Source: Desulfobacterales bacterium (GTDB taxonomy: Bacteria > Desulfobacterota > Desulfobacteria > Desulfobacterales > Desulfobacteraceae). Taken from it: a DNA stretch of 48,465 nt. Of the stretch, positions 25,977 through 34,020 are shown piece after piece. Every line of letters begins with the position of its first letter. Within the stretch, counting starts at the first letter, position 1. The DNA is taken from positions 1 to 48,465 of the forward strand of contig JAKSAU010001119.1 in the NCBI GenBank assembly GCA_022361535.1. Reading direction: 5' to 3'. The position numbers were made by a program, and so were the translations under genes. The notes under the pieces were generated by a model. That model had not been told where the DNA came from. It was given only the letters and a program-made list of their open reading frames with translations, and did not search any database.

Positions 25977-27818
25977 ATGTTGAATATTGAATCCATTTCA
26001 AAAGGGTTCGCAGACCAGGTTTTACTAGAAAACACAGGGATGCAGATCAACCCGGGTGAACGGATTGGTCTTGTCGGGCGCAACGGCCACGGCAAAACCA
26101 CTTTGTTGAACATGATAGCAGGAACCGATCATCCTGATGAGGGGCGTATTTCAATACCATCCGGTTATCGGGTCGGCGTACTGTCCCAGCATATTCGATT
26201 TGAAAAAGCAGCTGTTTTAGAAGAGGCAATGCTTGGGCTGCCTGAGCATGAACGGGATCATTTCTGGAAAGCCGAAAAAATCCTGGCAGGTCTCGGGTTC
26301 ACCAATGAGGGGATGAAAAAAGATCCCATGCAGTTTTCCGGCGGGTACCAGGTCCGTCTCAATCTTGCAAAGGTGTTGGTCTCAGAGCCCGATCTTTTGA
26401 TTCTTGATGAGCCTACCAATTACCTTGACATTACATCTATTCGCTGGATTACACAGTTTCTTATCTCATGGCCACGAGAAGTCTTGCTGGTAACCCATGA
26501 CCGTGGGTTTATGGATAATGTGGTAACTCACATAGTGGGTATCCATCGCAGGAAAATGAGAAAGATTCAGGGAGACACGTCAAAATATTATCTGCAGGTT
26601 GCCCAGGATGAGGAAATTTACGAGAAAACCCGTGTCAATGAGGCCAAACGCAAAAAAGAAATAGAACAGTTCATCACGCGGTTCCGGGCAAAAGCAAGAC
26701 TTGCAAACATGGTCCAGTCACGGGTAAAGACCTTGTCAAAGCTTGAAAATAAAGAAAAATTAGCTGAATTAAAAAACCTGGAATTCTCTTTTAACAGCCT
26801 TCCATTTGCCGGAAAACAGGTACTGACAGCCGAAGATCTGACATTTGGCTATGAAAAAGGTCATGATCTGATCCAAAGCTTTTCCCTAACTGTCTATCCC
26901 GGGGACCGCGTGGCCGTCATTGGTAAAAACGGTAAAGGAAAAACAACCCTTCTAAAATTGCTAAACCAGAGTTTGGTTTCACATACCGGATGGGTCAAAC
27001 CGAACCCTGGAGTTGAATACGGATATTTTGAACAGACAAATGTCCAGTCTTTAAATCCTGGCTTTACAGTTGAAGAAGAAATACTTCATGCACATCCGGA
27101 TACAGAACGTCAGGCTGCCCGGAATATCTGCGGTGCAATGATGTTTGAACAGGATGCCGCATTAAAAAAAATATCAGTACTCTCCGGTGGTGAAAAAGCC
27201 CGGGTGATGTTGGGCAAACTGCTGATCAAACCTTTAAACCTGCTGCTTTTAGATGAGCCGTCCAACCATCTGGATATCGAAGCGTGTGATGCATTTGTGG
27301 CAGCCTTGAATCATTTCGACGGGGCTGTTGTGCTTGTCACACATAATGAAATGTTTCTCCATGCCCTGGCCAACCGCCTTGTGGTTTTTAAATCCCATGG
27401 CATAGAGGTGTTCGAAGGCACTTACCATGAGTTTTTAGAAAAACAAGGGTGGGAAGATGAAGATTTGGGACCGGTAAAAAAGCCCAAAGCCACCAGCCTG
27501 TCTAAAAAAGATCTGCGCAAGAAAAAATCTGAATTAGTAGTTGCCAAATCAAAGCAGTTAGGTCCCTTGAACAGGGATATTGAAAAAATTGAAAATGAGA
27601 TAGAAAGCAAAGAAGATAGACTGGCTGAAGTAAACCAGGAGTTGCTTGATGCCTCTACCGGCCAGGATGGTTCAAAGATACAGGCCCTTTCCAAGGAACT
27701 TGCTAAATTAGAAACAGATATTGACAAATTATTTGAATCATTAGAAGAAAAATCAGATAAAGCTGATGACATAAAAAAAGAATATGACCGGCAGCTGTCG
27801 GAACTGGAAGGATGCTAA
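25977..27818 (+). CDS. ABC-F family ATPase (ribosome-associated, YheS/Uup-like)
   Basis: A 613-residue protein with two ABC domains and no membrane part. Domain 1 has GRNGHGKTT and FSGGYQVRLNLAK with DEPTNYLD; domain 2 has GKNGKGKTT and LSGGEKARV with DEPSNHLD. The linker of about 80 residues between them is the ABC-F interdomain helix pair. The C-terminus is a charged coiled coil (residues ~520-610), as in Uup/YheS. Family members act in the ribosomal E site on stalled or slow elongation complexes; the exact subtype is uncertain. It starts at ATG 25977 with a weak ribosome site. The membrane-protein gene follows directly. Confidence 0.92.
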   Translation: MLNIESISKGFADQVLLENTGMQINPGERIGLVGRNGHGKTTLLNMIAGTDHPDEGRISIPSGYRVGVLSQHIRFEKAAVLEEAMLGLPEHERDHFWKAEKILAGLGFTNEGMKKDPMQFSGGYQVRLNLAKVLVSEPDLLILDEPTNYLDITSIRWITQFLISWPREVLLVTHDRGFMDNVVTHIVGIHRRKMRKIQGDTSKYYLQVAQDEEIYEKTRVNEAKRKKEIEQFITRFRAKARLANMVQSRVKTLSKLENKEKLAELKNLEFSFNSLPFAGKQVLTAEDLTFGYEKGHDLIQSFSLTVYPGDRVAVIGKNGKGKTTLLKLLNQSLVSHTGWVKPNPGVEYGYFEQTNVQSLNPGFTVEEEILHAHPDTERQAARNICGAMMFEQDAALKKISVLSGGEKARVMLGKLLIKPLNLLLLDEPSNHLDIEACDAFVAALNHFDGAVVLVTHNEMFLHALANRLVVFKSHGIEVFEGTYHEFLEKQGWEDEDLGPVKKPKATSLSKKDLRKKKSELVVAKSKQLGPLNRDIEKIENEIESKEDRLAEVNQELLDASTGQDGSKIQALSKELAKLETDIDKLFESLEEKSDKADDIKKEYDRQLSELEGC

Positions 27819-27823
27819 TTAAG

Positions 27824-28048
27824 ATGGACAAACGAAACTTTACATTCTATTATGGCATAGTTTTAATAGCCGTGGGTATCGGAGTTTTCTTCAGGATACC
27901 CGAAGTAATACCCCAGGTAGAAACCATAGAATTTTTCAAAGATAAAATAGGGGTAGTTAAGTTCTGTTTTTATTTTCTTGGATTTCTATTGGTTCTTGCC
28001 GGAGGTATTCGTGTTGTAAAGAACTATAAAAAAACTGAAGACCAGTAA
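27824..28048 (+). CDS. Small membrane protein, two TM segments
   Basis: A 74-residue protein with transmembrane stretches FYYGIVLIAVGIGVFF and VKFCFYFLGFLLVLAGGI and a basic tail (RVVKNYKKTEDQ). No family recognised. It lies five bases after the ABC-F stop and 28 bases before the PilB-like gene, so it is probably cotranscribed with them. An upstream ATG at 27812 overlaps the ABC-F stop codon and is possible. Confidence 0.7.
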   Translation: MDKRNFTFYYGIVLIAVGIGVFFRIPEVIPQVETIEFFKDKIGVVKFCFYFLGFLLVLAGGIRVVKNYKKTEDQ

Positions 28049-28076
28049 CTTAAGTTACAATATATCGGGATAACCT

Positions 28077-30302
28077 ATGGCAAACGGCGCAGCATCGAAA
28101 ACCGGATCCAGCCTCAAATCCACAATAAAAGATCAGTCAGGGGCAGGCAAAGTCAAAATAGGTGAAATTCTGTCCAAAGAAGGGCAGATCACCAGTACCA
28201 TGCTCAGCGAAGCCCTAAGCGTTCAGAAGAAAACCCAGGAGCGACTCTCAAGTATACTGCTGCACAAAGGATATATAGATCCGGATACTGTGATCAATGT
28301 CCTTGGCCGACTTTACAATTATACTGTTGTAAAATTTTCAGAGATAAAACCGGATAAGGCTGCTTTTGAAGTTCTACCATACGAAACAGCAAAAACTGAC
28401 CTTGTTTTTCCCCTTAAACTTAGTGGGGATGATCTCATGGTCACCATGGCCGAACCCACTGATACAGATGTGGTTGAGGACCTTGGAAAAAAGACGGGTA
28501 AGAACATTCAGGTAAGCGTTTCTACTGAAAATGATATCATCCAGGCCTATCGCGATTTTTATAAAATATCTGATGAAGAATACAAAAGCTTTCTTCATTT
28601 TGATGATGAAGCAGAAGATGATGAACCTGTTACTTCTGTTGATGACTTTGGGTCACTGGTTTCCGAGGCAGCTGAAGAAGTTGAGGTCAGTACTGTTGAA
28701 CTTGATGATGGCCAGGATGAGTTCATGGCATCGGATGCCCCCATCATCAAGCTGGTTAACGGTATACTGACCAAAGCAATCAATGACGGTGTTTCAGATA
28801 TCCATATTGAGCCTTTTGAAAAATCCTTCCAGGTCAGGTACCGTCTGGACGGTGGTATGTACAAAGCGATGAACTTGCCATTGTCTATTAAGAATGCGGT
28901 TATCTCACGTGTGAAGATATTGGCGTCACTGGATATTGCAGAAAGACGCATACCCCAGGACGGCAGAATCAAGCTTAAATTCGGCAGGAAAAAATCGGTG
29001 GATTTCCGTGTGTCAACCTTGCCGACCCTGTTCGGGGAAAGTATTGTTATGCGTATCCTTGACCAGAGTGCCCTGAGCATTGATTTGACAAGGCTTGGAT
29101 TCGAAGCCAGTACCTTTGATATGCTCAAGCGGTGTATTTCAAGGCCCTATGGCCTGCTTTTAGTTACAGGACCTACAGGTTCGGGTAAAACGACCACTCT
29201 CTACTCTATCCTTAACCGGCTCAACAAAGATGATATCAAAATCCTTACTGCAGAAGATCCGGTCGAGTTCAATTTTAAAGGGATCAACCAGGTCCCTGTA
29301 AGAGAAGAAGTGGGCATGACATTTGCTGCAGCACTCAAAGCTTTTCTAAGACAGGATCCGGATATTATCATGGTAGGTGAGATCCGTGACATTGACACGG
29401 CAGAGATCGCCATCAAAGCAGCGATGACTGGTCATCTGGTTTTTGCCACGCTCCATACAAACGACTGCCCGTCAACCATTGGCCGTTTGGCAGATATCGG
29501 TATTCCTTCTTATATGCTGGCATCTTCTGTAACCATGGTATTATCCCAGCGTTTGGCACGGCGCTTGTGCCCGGAATGCAAGCAGGAAGTAACCGGACAT
29601 AATCCTGCAGATCTGGAGATGTACGGGTTTGATAAAAATGAACTGGACGAGTTAACAATCTACGGTCCAAAGGGATGTTCCCATTGCAATGGTACCGGGT
29701 ATAAAGGCCGGGTCGGGCTATACGAACTTATGGAAGTCACCGACGAAGTTGGAAAAGCCATATCTGCAGAGGTACCTGAAGATCAGCTTCGCAAAGTGGC
29801 GATTTCAGAAGGCATGGTTACCCTGAGGGATGCTGGTCTGGTAAAGATACAATCCGCAGAAACGTCGCTGGACGAGGTGTTAAAGAAGACAACGATTACC
29901 AAAGAAGCGCTGCCGGCTTACCTGGTTAACCCTGATGTGGAGCAATACGAAGATAAAGACGTTATCATCCGGGAAGGCAATACGGACATTGATTTCTTCA
30001 AACTCGTTCAGGGCTCGGTCTACGTTGTTAAAGGTGGGAAAATGATCGCTGAAATCACCCAACCAGGAGACTATTTCGGTGAAATGTCCGCCATAACCGG
30101 AATCCCAAGATCAGCTTCCATTGTCTCAAAGGGGCGTTCCAAGGTAAAACGTTTTCCAGGAGACAAACTGGGGGAGATTATAGAAAAATACCCGGATGTA
30201 GCCAAGCATCTGTTTTCAATTATTGCAGAACGGCTTAACGAAGCAGACAGAAAGATCGTTTCGATTTACAATCAGATTAAAAAGAGAAAAACACCGAACT
30301 AA
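28077..30302 (+). CDS. GspE/PilB-type secretion ATPase fused to a C-terminal cyclic-nucleotide-binding domain
   Basis: A 741-residue protein. Residues about 25-160 are a GspE N-terminal domain, followed by an acidic linker (~180-215). The ATPase core has GPTGSGKTTT (about 365-374), an Asp box LTAEDPVEF, the Walker B region DPDIIMVGEIRD and a His box TGHLVFATLHTND. The Cys4 zinc element is CPEC...CSHC. This drives pilus assembly or type II secretion from the cytoplasmic face. Typical PilB ends near residue 570. Here residues ~617-741 add a cyclic-nucleotide-binding fold with a phosphate-binding cassette, GDYFGEMSAITGIPRSAS. No other pilus genes are nearby. Ligand unknown. Confidence 0.9.
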   Translation: MANGAASKTGSSLKSTIKDQSGAGKVKIGEILSKEGQITSTMLSEALSVQKKTQERLSSILLHKGYIDPDTVINVLGRLYNYTVVKFSEIKPDKAAFEVLPYETAKTDLVFPLKLSGDDLMVTMAEPTDTDVVEDLGKKTGKNIQVSVSTENDIIQAYRDFYKISDEEYKSFLHFDDEAEDDEPVTSVDDFGSLVSEAAEEVEVSTVELDDGQDEFMASDAPIIKLVNGILTKAINDGVSDIHIEPFEKSFQVRYRLDGGMYKAMNLPLSIKNAVISRVKILASLDIAERRIPQDGRIKLKFGRKKSVDFRVSTLPTLFGESIVMRILDQSALSIDLTRLGFEASTFDMLKRCISRPYGLLLVTGPTGSGKTTTLYSILNRLNKDDIKILTAEDPVEFNFKGINQVPVREEVGMTFAAALKAFLRQDPDIIMVGEIRDIDTAEIAIKAAMTGHLVFATLHTNDCPSTIGRLADIGIPSYMLASSVTMVLSQRLARRLCPECKQEVTGHNPADLEMYGFDKNELDELTIYGPKGCSHCNGTGYKGRVGLYELMEVTDEVGKAISAEVPEDQLRKVAISEGMVTLRDAGLVKIQSAETSLDEVLKKTTITKEALPAYLVNPDVEQYEDKDVIIREGNTDIDFFKLVQGSVYVVKGGKMIAEITQPGDYFGEMSAITGIPRSASIVSKGRSKVKRFPGDKLGEIIEKYPDVAKHLFSIIAERLNEADRKIVSIYNQIKKRKTPN

Positions 30303-30850
30303 GTCGACGGTTTTTCTTTATTCGCGTTGTAAAACCTTTCTTTTTCACTGTAAATACATCCGCAATATTGCTGGCGATACATACCCAGTGATTTTGAGGT
30401 TTCAATGCCCTGTTTCCACCCTTCCCGGAAATCCTGGTAAATAAATTTCAGCCCGTACTGTTTTCCTAATGCTTGCCCTGTCTCAATGATGGCCTGATGA
30501 TTCTGGAATTTCGAGTAGAGCAGGGTGGTGGAAAAGCCGTCAAACTTTCCTTTTTTAGCGACCAAGGCGGCTGCTTTTAACCTGGCATGATAACAATATT
30601 TGCACCTGTTTTTTTCCCTGAAAGTAACCGAGCGCAGGAACTCTTCAAGCTCATACCCTTGCTGCCAGATCATTTTCAGATCCATATCTGCCGCATAGGC
30701 TTTCAAGGTTTCTTCCCTTTTAAGGCATTCTGAAAAAGGATGGATATTATGGCGATAGAAGTAACCCATAACATCGATATTCATGCCCCGCAGCACTTCC
30801 AATGGATAGATGGTGCACGGGCCGCAGCAGGTATGGAGTAATACTTTCAA
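30299..30850 (-). CDS. queH: Epoxyqueuosine reductase QueH
   Basis: A 183-residue DUF208/QueH protein. This family carries out the last step of queuosine synthesis, reducing epoxyqueuosine in tRNA to queuosine without cobalamin (non-orthologous to QueG). The Cys set that binds the 4Fe-4S cluster and metal is visible: HTCCGPC near 7-13, NRCKYCYHAR near 80-89 and QQYCGCIYS near 160-168. It overlaps the YggS-type gene by four bases, so the two are coupled. Its 3' end overlaps the convergent PilB-like gene by four bases. Confidence 0.9.
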   Translation of the reverse strand: MKVLLHTCCGPCTIYPLEVLRGMNIDVMGYFYRHNIHPFSECLKREETLKAYAADMDLKMIWQQGYELEEFLRSVTFREKNRCKYCYHARLKAAALVAKKGKFDGFSTTLLYSKFQNHQAIIETGQALGKQYGLKFIYQDFREGWKQGIETSKSLGMYRQQYCGCIYSEKERFYNANKEKPST

Positions 30851-31536
30851 TCTCTGCTCCCAAAAATAGCAGTTCCAACACGAACAAAGGTTGCACCTTC
30901 TTCAATGGCAACAGCAAAATCATTACTCATCCCCATGGACAGATGGGACATGGAGACATTAGGCAGGTTCTCTTTTTCAATAGCAAGACTTATATTTTTT
31001 ACGGCCTTAAAATAATCTCTAGCATCTTCTGGGTCTGCAAAAAATGGAGGCATGCACATAAGTCCTTTTAAAGAAAGGTTGTCAAACTCGCTTATTTTCC
31101 TGACAAGATCGAGCACATCCTCAGCTTTGGCGCCGGACTTGGTTTCCTCTTCGGCTATGTTAATTTGAAGGAGTATATCCTGTGTTTTATCTATTTTGGC
31201 AGCCTGCTTATTAATTTCTTTTGCCAGCTTAACTTTGTCAACCGTATGGATAAGATCAAAATACTTAACAGCAAACTTGGCTTTATTGGATTGGAGATGG
31301 CCGATAAAGTGCCAAGTTGCGCTGTCTTTTCCAAGATGGTCAATTTTTTCCATGGCCTCCTGGATGTAGTTTTCTCCGAAATCCTTATGGCCTGCATCAA
31401 TCGCAGCCTGTATCATATCAGCAGGTTTTCGCTTGCTCACAGCTATTAGAGAGACCGTTCCGGTTTCACGGCCACAGCCAGCTGCAGTTTGATCAATTTC
31501 TTTTTGAATCTGTTCGATGTTTGATTTAATTTGCAT
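30847..31536 (-). CDS. YggS/PLPBP family pyridoxal-phosphate homeostasis protein
   Basis: A 229-residue fold-type III PLP-binding protein of the YggS/PROSC family, which has no known enzyme activity but maintains PLP and amino-acid balance. The motifs are LIAVSKRKPADMI with the PLP Lys, DFGENYIQEAMEK, WHFIGHLQSNKAK, MCMPP, LSMGMSNDF and ATFVRVGTAIFG. It sits in a minus-strand run: maf, this gene, queH (two-base and overlapping junctions). Confidence 0.93.
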   Translation of the reverse strand: MQIKSNIEQIQKEIDQTAAGCGRETGTVSLIAVSKRKPADMIQAAIDAGHKDFGENYIQEAMEKIDHLGKDSATWHFIGHLQSNKAKFAVKYFDLIHTVDKVKLAKEINKQAAKIDKTQDILLQINIAEEETKSGAKAEDVLDLVRKISEFDNLSLKGLMCMPPFFADPEDARDYFKAVKNISLAIEKENLPNVSMSHLSMGMSNDFAVAIEEGATFVRVGTAIFGSRD

Positions 31537-31538
31537 AT

Positions 31539-32141
31539 TTAAGCATCCTTAAACCTGACCACATTTAACTTAGCCAAGGTATCGATAAGTTCGCAAACCG
31601 GCAGCCCCACCACATTGGAATAAGACCCACAAATTTCTTTTACCATAAAGGAGCCTATTCCTTGAATCCCATATCCGCCAGCTTTATCATAAGGTTCGTC
31701 TGTATCAGCATACCATCCAATTTCTTCAGGTGGCATTTGTTTAAAACGAACAGTAGTTTCAACAGCTTTGGACACAACCTGTTTCCGGTCAGCTCTGATA
31801 ACGCTGAAGCCGGTAAATACTGAATGATTTCTACCGTTTAAACTGTTTAGCATTGAAACAGCCTGATTCCGATCGGCCGGTTTGCCAAGGATTGTATCGT
31901 CAATAACAACGACAGTATCTGCGCCCACAGTCCATGCGCCAGGGAATGATTTGGCTATGACTTGTGCCTTTTTTTCTGAAAGAATTTTAACATAGGTACC
32001 AGGGTCGCCGTTATATGCAACAGCAGATTCGTCAATATCTGCAACATGAATGTCAAATTGCAATCCGGCACAGGTCATTAACTCTTTTCTGCGGGGAGAT
32101 GCCGAAGCTAAAATAATTTTTTCTTGGTTAATCGGGTTCAT
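31539..32141 (-). CDS. maf: Maf family nucleoside triphosphate pyrophosphatase
   Basis: A 200-residue Maf protein. Members hydrolyse dTTP/UTP or modified nucleotides to monophosphates and link to cell division and housecleaning. Family marks are LASASPRRKELM near the N-terminus, ADIDESA, VGADTVVVIDDTILGKP, YDKAGGYGIQGIGSFMV and GSYSNVVGLPV. It is first in the run with the YggS-type gene and queH, and divergent from rsmE. Confidence 0.95.
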   Translation of the reverse strand: MNPINQEKIILASASPRRKELMTCAGLQFDIHVADIDESAVAYNGDPGTYVKILSEKKAQVIAKSFPGAWTVGADTVVVIDDTILGKPADRNQAVSMLNSLNGRNHSVFTGFSVIRADRKQVVSKAVETTVRFKQMPPEEIGWYADTDEPYDKAGGYGIQGIGSFMVKEICGSYSNVVGLPVCELIDTLAKLNVVRFKDA

Positions 32142-32288
32142 GGGCCCTTATGTATCATAAATCCATAGGCAAGAACAGATTCGCCATCGGAATTAAGACA
32201 AAAACATGGTGTTCAAACAGCTCTTATACTATATTGTTGCGGTTAGACAGCTTTAACATCAGGCAAATTTGCAAAGGATGCAGTTTTT

Positions 32289-33041
32289 ATGCAAAAGTTC
32301 ATCATTAAACCAGGATCGGTTTTAGGAGACACAATTGCTATAACCGGTCAGGATGCTCACCATATCAGGCGTGTACTCAGGTTTAAACCCGGAGAGACGC
32401 TGTCCATGACAGACGGGGAGGGAACCGATTTAAAAGGGGAGATCCTTGAAATCCAGCCAGACAGTATTGAGGCTCGAATTACAAGTGTGAAGCGTTCTGA
32501 AACTGAATCCATGCTAAACTTGACCCTTTGTACAGCTATGCTCAAGCACAAGAAAATGGATGAGATCATAAAACAGGCAACTCAACTCGGCGTTACTCAA
32601 TGGGTTCCTTTTTTTTCAGCCCGGTCTATTCCGTTGTCCAACCCAAAAAAGGAAGCAAGGCAGATGGAAAGGTGGCAGGCGATTGCAAAAGAATCCCTTA
32701 AGCAATGCCGCAGGTCACGCTTGGTAAAGATATACGACCCTATGAACTATGATCAGGTGCTCGATATGGCGGATAATTTTGCACATAAAATCGCCTTTTG
32801 GGAGGAATCAAATAATCCTTTTTCCAATCTTACAGGTAAAAATGTGGAAAGTGCCATTATCTTAATTGGGCCAGAGGGTGGGTTTGAGGCAACTGAAGTT
32901 GAGAGGGCCAAAAGCGTTGGGTTTTGCTCCTATTCCCTTGGTCCAAGAGTATTACGGGCAGAAACCGCAGCAATATGTGCTGCTAGCTTGGTGCAGTATC
33001 TACTCGGGGATTTGGGGCATAATACAAACATAAATTCTTAA
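32289..33041 (+). CDS. rsmE: 16S rRNA (uracil-1498-N3)-methyltransferase RsmE
   Basis: A 250-residue SPOUT-class methyltransferase that modifies U1498 of 16S rRNA. It has an N-terminal PUA-like part (GQDAHHIRRVLRFKPGE) and the C-terminal knotted SAM site IILIGPEGGFEATEVE and SLGPRVLRAETA. Length is normal. It is divergent from maf and followed by tRNA-Phe. Confidence 0.95.
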   Translation: MQKFIIKPGSVLGDTIAITGQDAHHIRRVLRFKPGETLSMTDGEGTDLKGEILEIQPDSIEARITSVKRSETESMLNLTLCTAMLKHKKMDEIIKQATQLGVTQWVPFFSARSIPLSNPKKEARQMERWQAIAKESLKQCRRSRLVKIYDPMNYDQVLDMADNFAHKIAFWEESNNPFSNLTGKNVESAIILIGPEGGFEATEVERAKSVGFCSYSLGPRVLRAETAAICAASLVQYLLGDLGHNTNINS

Positions 33042-33107
33042 CATGAATCTCATTTTTCACTTGACTTAAATGGCCAAAAGGCATATAAGACTCCCGTTGT
33101 TCGACGT

Positions 33108-33183
33108 GCCCAGGTAGCTCAGTCGGTAGAGCAGGGGACTGAAAATCCCCGTGTCAGCAGTTCAATTCTGTTCCTGGGCACCA
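33108..33183 (+). tRNA. tRNA-Phe (GAA)
   Basis: The acceptor stem gcccagg (33108-33114) pairs with cctgggc (33173-33179), followed by discriminator A and an encoded CCA (33181-33183). The anticodon stem gggga/tcccc encloses ctGAAaa, with anticodon GAA at 33141-33143 (Phe). The T arm has ttcaatt flanked by a five-pair stem. The D-loop region tagctcagtcggtagagc is canonical. Confidence 0.97.
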
Positions 33184-33193
33184 TATATAAAAC

Positions 33194-33227
33194 AAGCTTT
33201 CAACGATGGTTGAAGGCTTTTTTTATT
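33194..33227 (+). terminator. Rho-independent terminator after tRNA-Phe
   Basis: The stem gctttcaa/ttgaaggc (33196-33203 with 33210-33217, one G-T pair) is followed by a long T-rich run starting at 33218. Confidence 0.8.
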
Positions 33228-33556
33228 TTTAGGGTTTTCGATGCTCACTCCGTCCGCACACAGCAATATATCCCTTTGTTTGCAGCAACTCTCAAAATAA
33301 ATTTTCGATTGACCCTGGTGAAAAAGGGCATCGTATATCTATATGCTGGCACGTTTATCTTCTGAGTCTGCTGTCGTGTTATTACAATAGATAAGCAGGA
33401 ACCCGTTTTCCGGAAAACGTGCCTAAGTGCGACCGCTAAATGATTAGCCCTTCTTTGAGCATAAAGATATGTTGACACTTTTCTTTGGCTCTGATAATTT
33501 TCTAATCTCATTAAAAACGGCGAATACCGCCTAAGACGGACAAGAGTGAGGATATT
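33228..33556. other. Long leader/spacer with a perfect 16-bp palindrome
   Basis: A minus-strand frame at 33245-33565 has no family character and is not annotated. cgttttccggaaaacg (33404-33419) is a perfect palindrome that could be an operator. A candidate promoter, TTGACA at 33472 and GATAAT at 33493, has a short 15-base spacing. The leader has no ribosome-switch motif I recognise. Confidence 0.45.
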
Positions 33557-33937
33557 ATGGTTCACGATAATGATGATGAAATTATTGAGCTGACTGATTT
33601 AGCTTCAGACGAGTCATCTGAAGGAGAAAACCAGGAAATAATTGAACTCACGGAGGTGGATACCGGAGAAGATGTATCCGAGCCCACTGACGCACCCTTG
33701 ACTATAGAAGATGATATCAGCGATCTGGGCATCGGAGATGATGCTGATAAGGAAGTTGATTTGCCTGAGGTCAGTCAGGATGCCTTTGAGGCCGCTCTTG
33801 AACGGGTGATTGAAAAAAAATTTTCAGAAAGTATCGAAAAAATACTTTTTGAAGTAATGGAAAAAGTGATTCAACGTGAAATCGCTGATATCAAGACGGG
33901 ATTGCAAAAAGATTTAGACGACATTGGCAGTGCTTAA
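33557..33937 (+). CDS. Acidic protein with EIIELT repeats and a helical C-terminus
   Basis: A 126-residue, strongly acidic protein. The N-terminal half is low-complexity and carries two EIIELT motifs (about residues 8-13 and 27-32). The C-terminal half (DAFEAALERVIEKKFSESI and on) is predicted amphipathic helix or coiled coil. Proteins of this design occur in deltaproteobacteria, but I know of no function; the EIIELT peptides look like short linear docking motifs. It is followed by a terminator hairpin and then valS. Confidence 0.75.
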   Translation: MVHDNDDEIIELTDLASDESSEGENQEIIELTEVDTGEDVSEPTDAPLTIEDDISDLGIGDDADKEVDLPEVSQDAFEAALERVIEKKFSESIEKILFEVMEKVIQREIADIKTGLQKDLDDIGSA

Positions 33938-33968
33938 GTTTTAAGCCGTCATTTTAACAGGATTTTTT

Positions 33969-33992
33969 GGGGATTGATGCAATCCCCTTTTT
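33969..33992 (+). terminator. Rho-independent terminator
   Basis: ggggatt/aatcccc with loop gatgc, followed by five T. It separates the acidic-protein gene from valS. The hairpin overlaps an upstream in-frame extension of valS, one reason to prefer the later valS start. Confidence 0.75.
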
Positions 33993-34020
33993 CATTAATA
34001 CGGGTTTGAGGAGTTGTGTT

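Noticed and set aside
33245..33565. 106-codon minus-strand frame
   Set aside because: The composition is not protein-like, it has no ribosome site or family resemblance, and it overlaps the start of the acidic-protein gene.
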